A stretch of 64,000 nt of DNA, from contig NZ_CP092497.1 in NCBI RefSeq assembly GCF_022479115.1, forward strand, positions 6,324,001 to 6,388,000, read 5' to 3'. This DNA comes from Amycolatopsis sp. EV170708-02-1 (GTDB lineage Bacteria > Actinomycetota > Actinomycetes > Mycobacteriales > Pseudonocardiaceae). Under the pieces are notes generated by a model, which saw only the letters and a program-made list of their open reading frames with translations, was not told where the DNA came from and made no database searches. The translations under genes and the position numbers were made by a program. Positions 20,735-28,259 of the stretch are shown piece after piece. The first letter of the stretch is position 1, and every line of letters begins with the position of its first letter.

Positions 20735-21076
20735 ATGAAGAAGAAAATCGCCGCTTTAGCCATGGCCGCCTTTTCGGCGGCCGGTTTCCTGGCCGCCTCG
20801 CCGGCCGCCGCGGCGACCGAAGGCCAGTTCCCGCCCTACGGATGCGACAGCGATCGCTACGGAATCCTCTTCGGTGAGGGCATTTCGACGACCTGCTTCT
20901 CGCTGCCGAGACACTCGGAAACGTACCGGGTGGTCGCCCACTGCGCGTCCGGATCCTCCTTTTGGTACACCGTCGGGCATTGGGTGCCGATCGGTTTCGG
21001 CCCCTCGACGGCGGAATGTCACGGCGCACTGCTTTCGAGCGCATACGTGGCCGGATATCACGTAGACGACTTCTAA
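20735..21076 (+). CDS. Small secreted cysteine-containing protein
   Basis: A 113-aa protein with a clear signal peptide (MKKK, hydrophobic core, AAAAT cleavage region near residue 26). The mature part of about 87 residues has four cysteines (GCDSD, TTCFS, AHCAS, AECHG), enough for two disulfides, and several aromatic residues. Family not recognised. ATG 20735 is preferred over the longer frame because GGGAG precedes it and the Lys-rich signal starts there. Its upstream DNA is lower in GC. Confidence 0.7.
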   Translation: MKKKIAALAMAAFSAAGFLAASPAAAATEGQFPPYGCDSDRYGILFGEGISTTCFSLPRHSETYRVVAHCASGSSFWYTVGHWVPIGFGPSTAECHGALLSSAYVAGYHVDDF

Positions 21077-21113
21077 TATCCGAATGGAACGATGTTGATC
21101 TTGGCGGCGCCGT

Positions 21114-21976
21114 TCAGCGTCCGCTCCCGGCTGGTCCCCACCGGCCCACTTCCGCGGTGAGCCACCGGTGCAGGGAAAAGGCCAGTTCGACCGGCGCGTC
21201 GTACTGGATCAGATGCCCGGCATCGGGAATGACGTCCAGGAGGGCACCGGGAATCGCGCCGGCGAGCTGTTCCGCGCGGTCCACCGGGATCCACGTGTCG
21301 TCCGCGCCCCAGATCACCTTCACCGGCAACGCGAGTTCCGGATAGCGGTCCTGGATCTCGTCGGTGTACCGGACGTCCGCCTCGGCGATCTGCCGGTAGA
21401 AGGCGCGTTGCCCCGCCTCGTCCAGCCAAGGGCCGGTCAGCGTGGCCAGTTGCGCGCCGGTGAGACCACGATGGGAGGCCGTCCCGATGTAGGACTCGAG
21501 CGCACCCCTGTGCACCGCCGGGGGTTGCGCCTGGAAGACCTCGGCGTTCTCGGCGACGAGCCGGAAGAACTCCGAACCCCATGGCCGCAGCGCGACGACG
21601 TCCACCAGCGCGAGCGAGGCGTATTCCGCACCGTGCAACAGCTTCGCGCGCAGCGAAACGGCACCGCCGTAGTCGTGGGCGATCACGTGCGGAGCGGCCA
21701 GCCCCAATACCTGAGCAGGTCGGCGAAGAGCTCGCCCTGCGTACCGAGATCGACCGCGTGGCCGGGGTCCTTCGACGAACCGCCGTATCCGGGCATGTCC
21801 CAGACGTGGACCGCGAACTCCTCGCTGAGCGCTCGTGCGAAGGGCGCCCACAGTTGCGCCGACCACGGTGTCCCGTGGCACAGCACCACCGGGGCGCCTT
21901 CGCCGAGGCGCTCCCACGCCACCGAACGGCCACGCCACTCGAACGTCCGCGACAACTCCAGCTCGCCGAAACCCAT
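21114..21976 (-). CDS. Epoxide-hydrolase-like alpha/beta hydrolase, frameshifted
   Basis: The N-terminal part from ATG 21976 holds CHGTPWSAQLW (oxyanion region) and MPGYGGSS. It runs into a stop just after LLRYWG. The other frame continues with HVIAHDYGGAV (Asp nucleophile elbow), WGADDTWIP and PDAGHLIQYD (acid and His). Adding one base at the CCCC run 21702-21705 (GGGG in the gene) joins them into a 287-aa protein of normal length, so a sequence error is likely. The Asp nucleophile suggests epoxide hydrolase or haloalkane dehalogenase chemistry rather than a serine esterase. Substrate unknown. Confidence 0.75.
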
Positions 21977-22004
21977 GATCGCGATCGTAGTGGCGCCCAC
22001 CCGC

Positions 22005-22829
22005 TCAGTCGGGCAATTGCAGTTCCGTATGCCGTTTGGACAGCATCTCCGCCAGTTCCCGGAGTTTGACGTTCATGTTCTGCGACGTATGCCGCAACAC
22101 CTCGAACGCCTCCGCGGCGTCGATCCCGCGCCGCGCCATCAGGATGCCCTTGGCCTGCCCGATCGCGTCCCGGCTGTCCAGCGCCTGCTGCAGCTGCTCC
22201 TCTTGGAGCTGACCGCGCGTGACCGCGTGCGTCGTCGCCAAAGCCAGCGACGCGTGCGTCGCCAGAAGCAGCAACACGTCGCGGTCGGCCCTGGCGATGC
22301 CGTGCGGACGGCGCGAGTAGACGTTCAGCGCGCCGGAAAGCTGCGAACTCGACGCTTCCGGCAGCAAGGCCGTCGAGACCAGCGAGTGGAACCCGAGCGC
22401 CGCGGCGGCGGGGCCGAAGCGCGGCCATCGGGCGTCTTCCGCGAGGTTGTCGCTGAAGGCCGCCGCCGGTCCCGAAACCCGCGCCGCTTCGACACAGGCA
22501 CCCTCGCCGTACTGATACTGCAACTGGTCCAGTTCGCCGGCGATCTCGTCGGTGCCCATCGGGGTGTGGAACCCGCCGTCGGGATCGAGGAGGGTGACGC
22601 TGACCAGATCCGCACCCGGCACCAGGTCACGCGTCGCGAAGACCACTCGTTCGAGTACGGCCGCGATCGAGCCGGAATCCAGCAGCGCCCTGGTCAGGGA
22701 CACGAACTGGTTGACCAGTGGCCCGGCGAGGAGCCGGGCGCCGTTTTCGGAGGTCACCGGCAGTTCGCCGTCGCCGACATCCTCGACGAATCGGTTCTTG
22801 TCCCGCTGCCAGTCGATTTCATCGTCCAA
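22005..22829 (-). CDS. GAF and ANTAR domain RNA-binding antiterminator
   Basis: A 274-aa sensor-regulator. A GAF domain (about residues 40-185) includes the motif YQYGEGACVEAA. An ANTAR domain follows (about 200-265) with DSRDAIGQAKGILMARRGIDAAEAFEVLR. ANTAR proteins bind paired RNA hairpins and prevent transcription termination; the GAF ligand is unknown. The start is uncertain: TTG 22829 has GAGAGG upstream; GTG 22853 and a frame open to 22922 are alternatives. It is divergent from the SpoIIE-type gene, a common stress-signalling neighbourhood. Confidence 0.88.
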   Translation of the reverse strand: MDDEIDWQRDKNRFVEDVGDGELPVTSENGARLLAGPLVNQFVSLTRALLDSGSIAAVLERVVFATRDLVPGADLVSVTLLDPDGGFHTPMGTDEIAGELDQLQYQYGEGACVEAARVSGPAAAFSDNLAEDARWPRFGPAAAALGFHSLVSTALLPEASSSQLSGALNVYSRRPHGIARADRDVLLLLATHASLALATTHAVTRGQLQEEQLQQALDSRDAIGQAKGILMARRGIDAAEAFEVLRHTSQNMNVKLRELAEMLSKRHTELQLPD

Positions 22830-23111
22830 AGCCCGCCTCTCCCACTTCTGCACATCGGCGTGATGCACCACGGGAGCCACCGGCGGGAACCGGCGCCGAG
22901 CGCGCACCATCAACCGCCGCAACCAACCCGGTTACCGGCGGATCGGCGCTAACTTCTCAACGCTCAGAACCGCTTTCGGAAGCCGACCTTAGCCGAATGC
23001 GATCACCCCGCCTACCGCGACCCACGTTCGGCCCGTCCCGGATCGTCTCTTCCGGGCGCGCCGTCGATGAACCGCTCGGCCACCTGGCGTAACGCGGCAC
23101 CTCCCGGCCAT

Positions 23112-23137
23112 GTTTCATCCGGGGGCCCGGTTGGTAT
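23112..23137 (+). promoter_or_regulatory. Possible stress-sigma (SigB/SigF-like) promoter
   Basis: GTTT at 23112-23115, a 17-base spacer and GGTAT at 23133-23137 resemble the GTTT-N14-17-GGGTAT promoters used by SigB/SigF-type factors. It lies about 30 bases before the GTG of the SpoIIE-like gene. The 338-base gap (22830-23167) holds no gene and I see nothing else distinct in it. Confidence 0.35.
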
Positions 23138-23167
23138 CCGGGCCGCGTATCGCCGAGCACTCCGGGG

Positions 23168-24600
23168 GTGGTCACTGTGTCCTCGCTCCAGGCCGAGGAG
23201 CAGCGGCGGATCGTCGCGGCCTGCTTCGCGCGCACCGGGCTCACGGTGGAGCAGCTGTGGCTGAGGTACTTCGCGCTCGGCGGTGACGTCAGCGAAGTCG
23301 AACTGGAGGCGTTCCTGCAGGGGTTGTTCCCCTTGCCCAGGATCCAACGGGACATGGTGGCCCACGCGGTCAACGAGCGCCTCGACGAGGTCTCCGGCGC
23401 ACGACGCGCGCCGTACAGCCGCGACACCGGTGAGGACATCCGCCCTCGCGGCCCGCTGGCCGCCCTGGTGGGACTTCTCGACGGCGCCCACCGGGTCGCC
23501 CCGGAGCGGCTGCCCGAGGTCATCGCCGCGGCGGGGCGCGCGCTCGACCTCCGGATAGCCGTCTATCTCGCCGACTACGACCAGCACCGGCTCATCCCGT
23601 TTCCCGGGCCGTCGCCCGGCCGGGTACCGCTGGCCATCGAGAACAGCACCGCCGGGCAGGCGTACCGGCAGGCGGGCACCATGCTGGACGAAGACCCGGC
23701 CGGGCCGCGCCTGTGGGCGACGCTGCTGGACGGCGACGAGCGCGTGGGCGTGCTCGAGCTCGAAGCCGACGCGAACACGGACCTCAACGACCCCATGCTG
23801 CGCACACAGTGCCGCTGGCTCGCGTCACTGTCCGGCCACCTCCTCGCCGCCGCGATGCGCTACGGCGACGGCCTCGACCTGACGCGTCGCCGCCGGCGGC
23901 GCGGCCCCACCGCCGAACTGCTCTGGCAGCACCTGCCCCGTTGACGGCGGCGACGCGCGACGTCGTGGTGGCAGGCGGCGTCGAGCCCGCCTACGACCTT
24001 CGCGGCGTCACTTTCGACTACGCCCTCTCCGAAACGACGGCATGGCTGGCGATCTTCGACGCGGGCCGCGGCGCCGGCTCCGCGGGCCTGGTGGTGTCGG
24101 CGGCACTCGCGGCCTACCGGGCCGCCCGCCGCGAAGGCCACGGCCTGCACGGACAGGAAAGGGCTGTCGACAAAGCGCTTTCGACGCGGTTCGGCGTCGG
24201 CGCGACCGTCCGCGGGACCCTGGCCGAGGTGGACCTCGCCCTCGGGAACCTGCGCCACCTGGAAGCCGGTGGCGAAGCACCGCTCGTGCTCGGTACCGGG
24301 CACGGAGCGACCACAGTGGACAGTGCGCGGCGATCGCCGTTCGGCGCCGGGACGCCCGGCCGTGTCTCGACCGCCCGTCTCCGGCCCGGAGATCTCCTCG
24401 TCCTGCACACCGAAGGCCTCTCGGACGCGCGTTCCGCCGACGGCGCGCGGTTCTCACTCGCCGGAAGCCTGGACGCCAACGCCGGGAACGTACCGCCCGA
24501 AATCGCCCGCCGTGTGCTGCAAGCGGCGAAGTCCCACTGTCACAACACTTTCACCGGTGACGCCGGACTGCTGCTCGCTCACTGGCCGGGAACGCCGTGA
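23168..24600 (+). CDS. GAF-SpoIIE/PP2C-like protein, catalytically degenerate, frameshifted
   Basis: The first frame (23168-23943) gives an N-terminal helical part and a GAF domain ending TAELLWQHLPR-stop. The next frame continues LTAATRDVVVAGGVEPAYDL, the usual junction into a SpoIIE phosphatase domain. One missing C in the run 23936-23939 explains the break; the repaired protein is 477 aa. The phosphatase domain lacks expected metal ligands: RGVTFDY replaces GGDTFDY, DAGRGAGS replaces the DAMGHG motif, and the terminal DDAT is altered. So it is probably inactive or decaying, perhaps a binding-only partner in anti-sigma signalling. Confidence 0.75.
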
Positions 24601-24606
24601 AACCGC

Positions 24607-25161
24607 TCAGCCGGTGAAATCGACGTCTTCGCTCATCACCGTCCCTCCCTTCCGGCCGGGCGCGACGTGAAACCGCCAGTAGCGGTTCGTGTGCGCGATG
24701 GCCTGCTCCGGAGTGATCCCCCCGCTCGCCGACTTGTCCCCGGTCGTATGCGCGTCGCCGACCAGCGTCGCGTCGTAGCCGCGGACGATGGCGCCGTGCA
24801 GCGTCGAACGGATGCAGGCGTCGGTCTCGGCCCCGACGACCACGAGCCGTCCGACACCGCGTTCGGCCAGCACCTTCTCCAGATCGGTGTCCTCGAACGA
24901 GTCCCCGTAGGACTTTTCGACGAGTGACTCGGTTTCCTCCCGCTCCAGCTCGCCGACGATGCGCCATTCCTCGCTCCCGCGCACGAGCTCGTCGTCGGAG
25001 TGCTGCACCCACACGACCGGGACGCCTTCCCGCCGTGCCTTGCCGACGAGACCGCCGATGTTCGCGACCACGGCGTCGCGCTCGTATCCGTCGTCGACGA
25101 CCGCGTTCTGGACGTCGACGACGAGGAGCGCGGTGTTCGGCCGGTTGTCGAGAGTGGTCAT
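24607..25161 (-). CDS. Isochorismatase-family cysteine hydrolase
   Basis: A 184-aa alpha/beta hydrolase of the isochorismatase/nicotinamidase superfamily. The triad is visible: Asp in LLVVDVQN (near 16), Lys in VEKSYGDSF (near 84), and Cys in GAETDACIRST (near 118). Possible reactions include nicotinamide, ureidoacrylate or isochorismate hydrolysis; metal-ligand residues for nicotinamidase are not evident. ATG 25161 follows GGAGGG. It converges with the SpoIIE-like gene and probably stands alone. Confidence 0.9.
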   Translation of the reverse strand: MTTLDNRPNTALLVVDVQNAVVDDGYERDAVVANIGGLVGKARREGVPVVWVQHSDDELVRGSEEWRIVGELEREETESLVEKSYGDSFEDTDLEKVLAERGVGRLVVVGAETDACIRSTLHGAIVRGYDATLVGDAHTTGDKSASGGITPEQAIAHTNRYWRFHVAPGRKGGTVMSEDVDFTG

Positions 25162-25228
25162 GACGGGTATCCCTCCAGGTCAGGCTGCTGAGGCAGACCC
25201 TAGCCCGGACCACCGACAAGAACGGCGA

Positions 25229-26065
25229 TCAAGCTCCCGGAACGGCCAGCGCCTTCGCGTTGCGCTGGACATCGGACCACGCGCCGTCGCGGCACAATCC
25301 GCAGGACGGGCCGAAGAACTCCGCACGGGCCCGTTCGTCGCCGGAAAGCCAGAACCGGAACCACGCCGTGATCGCGCCACGGAACCCGCCTCCGTCGCCG
25401 ACGGGCGTGAAATGGGTCGCCCCGCCGAGTTCGCCGTAGACCGCGGGGACCTGGTCCGCGAGGCGGTAGCGCGGAATGACCAGCAACGCGGGGATGACGA
25501 TGGTGTCGAACTGGCCGCCGAGGAAGAACGAAGGGCCCTTGAGCGCCGTGGCGGAGCCCTGCGGTCCCGGCTCGATCGGGATCGTGGTGGTGACGCGCGG
25601 GTCGGCTCCGGCGACGATCGCCCCGCCCCCGCCCTGGGAATGCCCGGTGGCGCCGATGTGCGCGGTGTCGATCTTCCCCTCGTAGCGGCTGCCGGGACGG
25701 GAGTTCTCGGCGATCAAGGTCGTGGCTCCGGCCAGCATCTCCTGCCCTGAACCGGCGTTCGGCGTGTCGGCCGCCGCGACGACGAAACCGTGGGAGGCCA
25801 GATGCCGCAGCAGGCCGTCATAGATCTTCGGATTCGCACCGGTCCCGTTGCCCCACAGGATCACCGGATGCCTCTCCAGCCGGGAAGGCCGGTACACGGT
25901 GTGCGCGCTGTCGAGGGCTTCGACGGTCACCGCGTACGGGCCTGGTTCACTCCACCGGGTGTCGATGCCGGTCGCGGCCGTCGCGGCGGGCGCGAGGCCG
26001 ACGGTGGTGACCGCGACCATCCCGGCGATCAGTGTCCGTGCGCGAAGTCTCCCCATGGTGGTCAC
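25229..26065 (-). CDS. Secreted alpha/beta hydrolase (cutinase/chlorophyllase-like)
   Basis: A 278-aa exported enzyme. A signal peptide (about 1-31, ending AATAATG) precedes ILWGNGTGANP (oxyanion strand), GHSQGGGGA (Ser nucleophile elbow) and a late His in GGATHFTP. This resembles polyester/lipid hydrolases of the dienelactone-hydrolase and PET-hydrolase-like group. A CGLC pair near the C-terminus may form a disulfide. GTG 26065 is given; ATG 26056 is also possible. It seems monocistronic. Confidence 0.82.
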   Translation of the reverse strand: MTTMGRLRARTLIAGMVAVTTVGLAPAATAATGIDTRWSEPGPYAVTVEALDSAHTVYRPSRLERHPVILWGNGTGANPKIYDGLLRHLASHGFVVAAADTPNAGSGQEMLAGATTLIAENSRPGSRYEGKIDTAHIGATGHSQGGGGAIVAGADPRVTTTIPIEPGPQGSATALKGPSFFLGGQFDTIVIPALLVIPRYRLADQVPAVYGELGGATHFTPVGDGGGFRGAITAWFRFWLSGDERARAEFFGPSCGLCRDGAWSDVQRNAKALAVPGA

Positions 26066-26138
26066 CCGTCCCGTTCCGCCAGGGCCCGTCGCCCACGGCG
26101 CTCCTTCTCAGGGTGTCGGTACGGTCACCGTAGGTCCA

Positions 26139-26185
26139 TGGGGCCGATCACAAGATCGGGCGGACGACTCTTGTGATCGGCCCCA
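26139..26185. terminator. Hairpin with perfect 17-bp arms
   Basis: TGGGGCCGATCACAAGA (26139-26155) is exactly complementary to 26169-26185 around a 13-base loop. It lies just after the stop of the secreted protein gene at 26195 on the minus strand and upstream of the secreted hydrolase gene, fitting a terminator. An operator role is less likely. Confidence 0.65.
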
Positions 26186-26194
26186 AAGCGACGA

Positions 26195-26722
26195 TCAGCC
26201 GACCAGCTGCCACAGATAACTCGGGCTCTTCACCGGTGCGACGGCGTTCTTCTTCCAGAGGTACTTCACCTTGCAGGGCGGGACGATCCGGTACTTCTGC
26301 ACGGTGAACGAACGGCCTTCCTTGTACTGCTGAAGCCGCAACGTCTTCCCCGCGGGCACAGTCGCGGCGTAGGACCACGAATCGGCCTTCGAGTAGCTCG
26401 CGCCGACGCTCACCGCCAGCGAGACACTCGCCTTCGCGAAGATGACACCCGCCTCGGCGCTGGTCGTGCCGGTGATGGAGGCGTTGACCGAAGAGGTCGT
26501 CGTCTTGTTGTAGGTGATCGTGCCCGGCCCGCGCAGGTAGTCGCTGCGCAGGTTCGTCTTCATCCAGGCCTTGGCACCGTTCGAGATCTTGTAGTCGGGC
26601 GGATCGTTGACCTCGGGGCAGGGCTGGATCGCGAGCGACGAGGGCCCGGCCCCGAGTGCCGCGGGCGCCACGCACAGCGCGCAACCGAGAAGAACAGAAG
26701 CGGCCACCGACCGGAAACGCAT
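26195..26722 (-). CDS. Secreted beta-rich protein, aerolysin-insert-like pattern
   Basis: A 175-aa exported protein from ATG 26722, which has GGGAGG upstream. The signal peptide ends near residue 25. The mature protein carries a long stretch of alternating polar and small hydrophobic residues rich in Ser, Thr, Ala and Val (about residues 68-115, for example SVNASITGTTSAEAGVIF). That pattern recalls the amphipathic hairpins of beta-pore-forming toxins but also occurs in uncharacterised actinobacterial secreted proteins. A YKEGRSFTVQKYR-type tail follows. No function is claimed. Confidence 0.65.
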   Translation of the reverse strand: MRFRSVAASVLLGCALCVAPAALGAGPSSLAIQPCPEVNDPPDYKISNGAKAWMKTNLRSDYLRGPGTITYNKTTTSSVNASITGTTSAEAGVIFAKASVSLAVSVGASYSKADSWSYAATVPAGKTLRLQQYKEGRSFTVQKYRIVPPCKVKYLWKKNAVAPVKSPSYLWQLVG

Positions 26723-26909
26723 CGCGAACCTCCCGTTGTCGATCATGACCGAACGGTAGTACGGCTCCTGGAGACGGCGAGGAAATCCAACCTGTTCGGG
26801 TTACGGGAGGTAAGGCATCCCGGGGTTGCCTCCAGGAGTTCCGGCCTCTGGCGGTCAGGGCTCGGCGAAGTCGGGAGTGCGGCGGACGCGGGACTGTGCC
26901 GGCGGCCAG

Positions 26910-26960
26910 GGCCGAAAGCTCCTTTCGTCGCATCAGACGCGGCGAAAGGAGCTTTCAGCC
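26910..26960. terminator. Hairpin terminator of the GAAAGCTCCTTTC type
   Basis: Arms 26910-26931 and 26939-26960 pair over 22 bp with two mismatches. It sits beyond the stop of the desulfurase-like gene (minus strand). The GAAAGGAGCTTTC core is a variant of the GAAGGCC hairpin style seen elsewhere in this window. Confidence 0.7.
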
Positions 26961-26997
26961 CACAAGAAAAGCGCGGCGGCCGTGTCCACTGTGGTCC

Positions 26998-28179
26998 TCA
27001 CCCGAACGTCGAAAGCCCGTCCAGCAACCTGTCCACGTCGTCGATGCTGGTGTACGGAGCGAGCCCGACCCGAAGCGCCGGATCCTCCAGCTTCAAGGCC
27101 GCGAACACTTCGTAGGCGTAGAAAGATCCCGCCGGCGCGACGATGTTCCTTTCGGCGAGAAGCCGTTGCGCCTCGCGCTCGCGGCCGCCGAGGCTCATCA
27201 GGACGGTCGGGGTCCGGTCCGCCGCCTTGCAGTGGACGGTGACGGCGTCGCCCAGCCCCTTCTCCAGCTTGGCGCGCAACGCGCTTTCGTGCTCGTGCAA
27301 CGAGTTCATCGAGTTCGCGAGCCGTTCTCGTCGTGTCCCGCCCGCTCCGGGGTCCAGCGCGGCGAGGAAGTCCACCGCCGCCGTGGCGCCCGCGAGCATC
27401 TCGTAGGGCAGCGTGCCGAATTCGAACCGCTCGGGCACGGTGTCGGGCGACGGCATGAGCTTGTCCGGCTCGACGGTTTCGAGCAGGGCGGGCGACGCGC
27501 CGAGCACCCCGCAGTGCGGGCCGAGGAACTTGTACGGCGAGCAGACGAAGAAATCCGCTCCGAGCGCGGGCACGTCCACCAGTTCGTGGGCGGCGTAGTG
27601 CACTCCGTCCACGAACACCAGCGCCCCGGCGTCGTGGGCGAGATCGGCGATCCGGCGGATCGGCGGTTTGGTGCCGAGGACGTTCGAAGCCGCCGTCACC
27701 GCGACCAGCCTCGTCCGTTCGGTGAGGACCAGGGAATCGAGGTCGAGTTCGGTGGTCTCGGGGTCGATGTCGAGCCGCCGGACGGTCATCCCGGCACGTT
27801 CGGCGGCCTGGACCCACGGCCGGACGTTGGCGTCGTGATCGAGACGGCTGACGACGATCTCGTCGCCCTCGCGCCAGCTTTTGGCCAGGTGCCGGGAAAA
27901 GTCGTACGTCAGCTGGGTGGCGCTGCGGCCGTGGACGACGCCTTCGGCAGGTACGCCGAGGAAGTCCGCGTAGGCGTCGCGGAACCCCGAGACGGCGTTC
28001 TCCGCGTTGAGTTCGGACGGAGTGACCTTGCCCCGGTTCGACAACGGACCGGTCAGCGTCCCGGCGATGGCGTCGGCGACCGCCCGGGGTGTCTGGGTAC
28101 CCGCGGGTCCGTCGAAGAAGGCGGTTCCGTCGGCGAGGGAAGGGAAATGGAGCCGGAGTGCGGCGACGTCGATGGCCAT
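26998..28179 (-). CDS. Cysteine desulfurase-like class V aminotransferase
   Basis: A 393-aa PLP enzyme. It starts at ATG 28179 with MAIDVAALRLHFPSL, giving the family's standard N-terminus LADGTAFFDGPAGTQTP. VFVDGVHYAAHELVDV supplies the PLP-ring Asp/His region and CSPYKFLGPHCG the Schiff-base Lys. The end GLAPYTSIDDVDRLLDGL is typical. The subgroup is annotated as cysteine-desulfurase-like and often lacks the mobile active-site Cys, so true desulfurase activity is unproven. It stands between two hairpins. Confidence 0.9.
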   Translation of the reverse strand: MAIDVAALRLHFPSLADGTAFFDGPAGTQTPRAVADAIAGTLTGPLSNRGKVTPSELNAENAVSGFRDAYADFLGVPAEGVVHGRSATQLTYDFSRHLAKSWREGDEIVVSRLDHDANVRPWVQAAERAGMTVRRLDIDPETTELDLDSLVLTERTRLVAVTAASNVLGTKPPIRRIADLAHDAGALVFVDGVHYAAHELVDVPALGADFFVCSPYKFLGPHCGVLGASPALLETVEPDKLMPSPDTVPERFEFGTLPYEMLAGATAAVDFLAALDPGAGGTRRERLANSMNSLHEHESALRAKLEKGLGDAVTVHCKAADRTPTVLMSLGGREREAQRLLAERNIVAPAGSFYAYEVFAALKLEDPALRVGLAPYTSIDDVDRLLDGLSTFG

Positions 28180-28214
28180 GTCCCCGACTCTGACATCCGG
28201 CGAGGCACGCGTAA

Positions 28215-28252
28215 ACGCTTCGTGGCCGGAACCTTCTCCGGCCACGAAGCGT
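28215..28252. terminator. Perfect 16-bp hairpin terminator
   Basis: ACGCTTCGTGGCCGGA (28215-28230) and its exact complement (28237-28252) flank a 6-base loop, 8 bases after the stop of the beta-propeller gene on the minus strand. Confidence 0.8.
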
Positions 28253-28259
28253 CTCGGAC

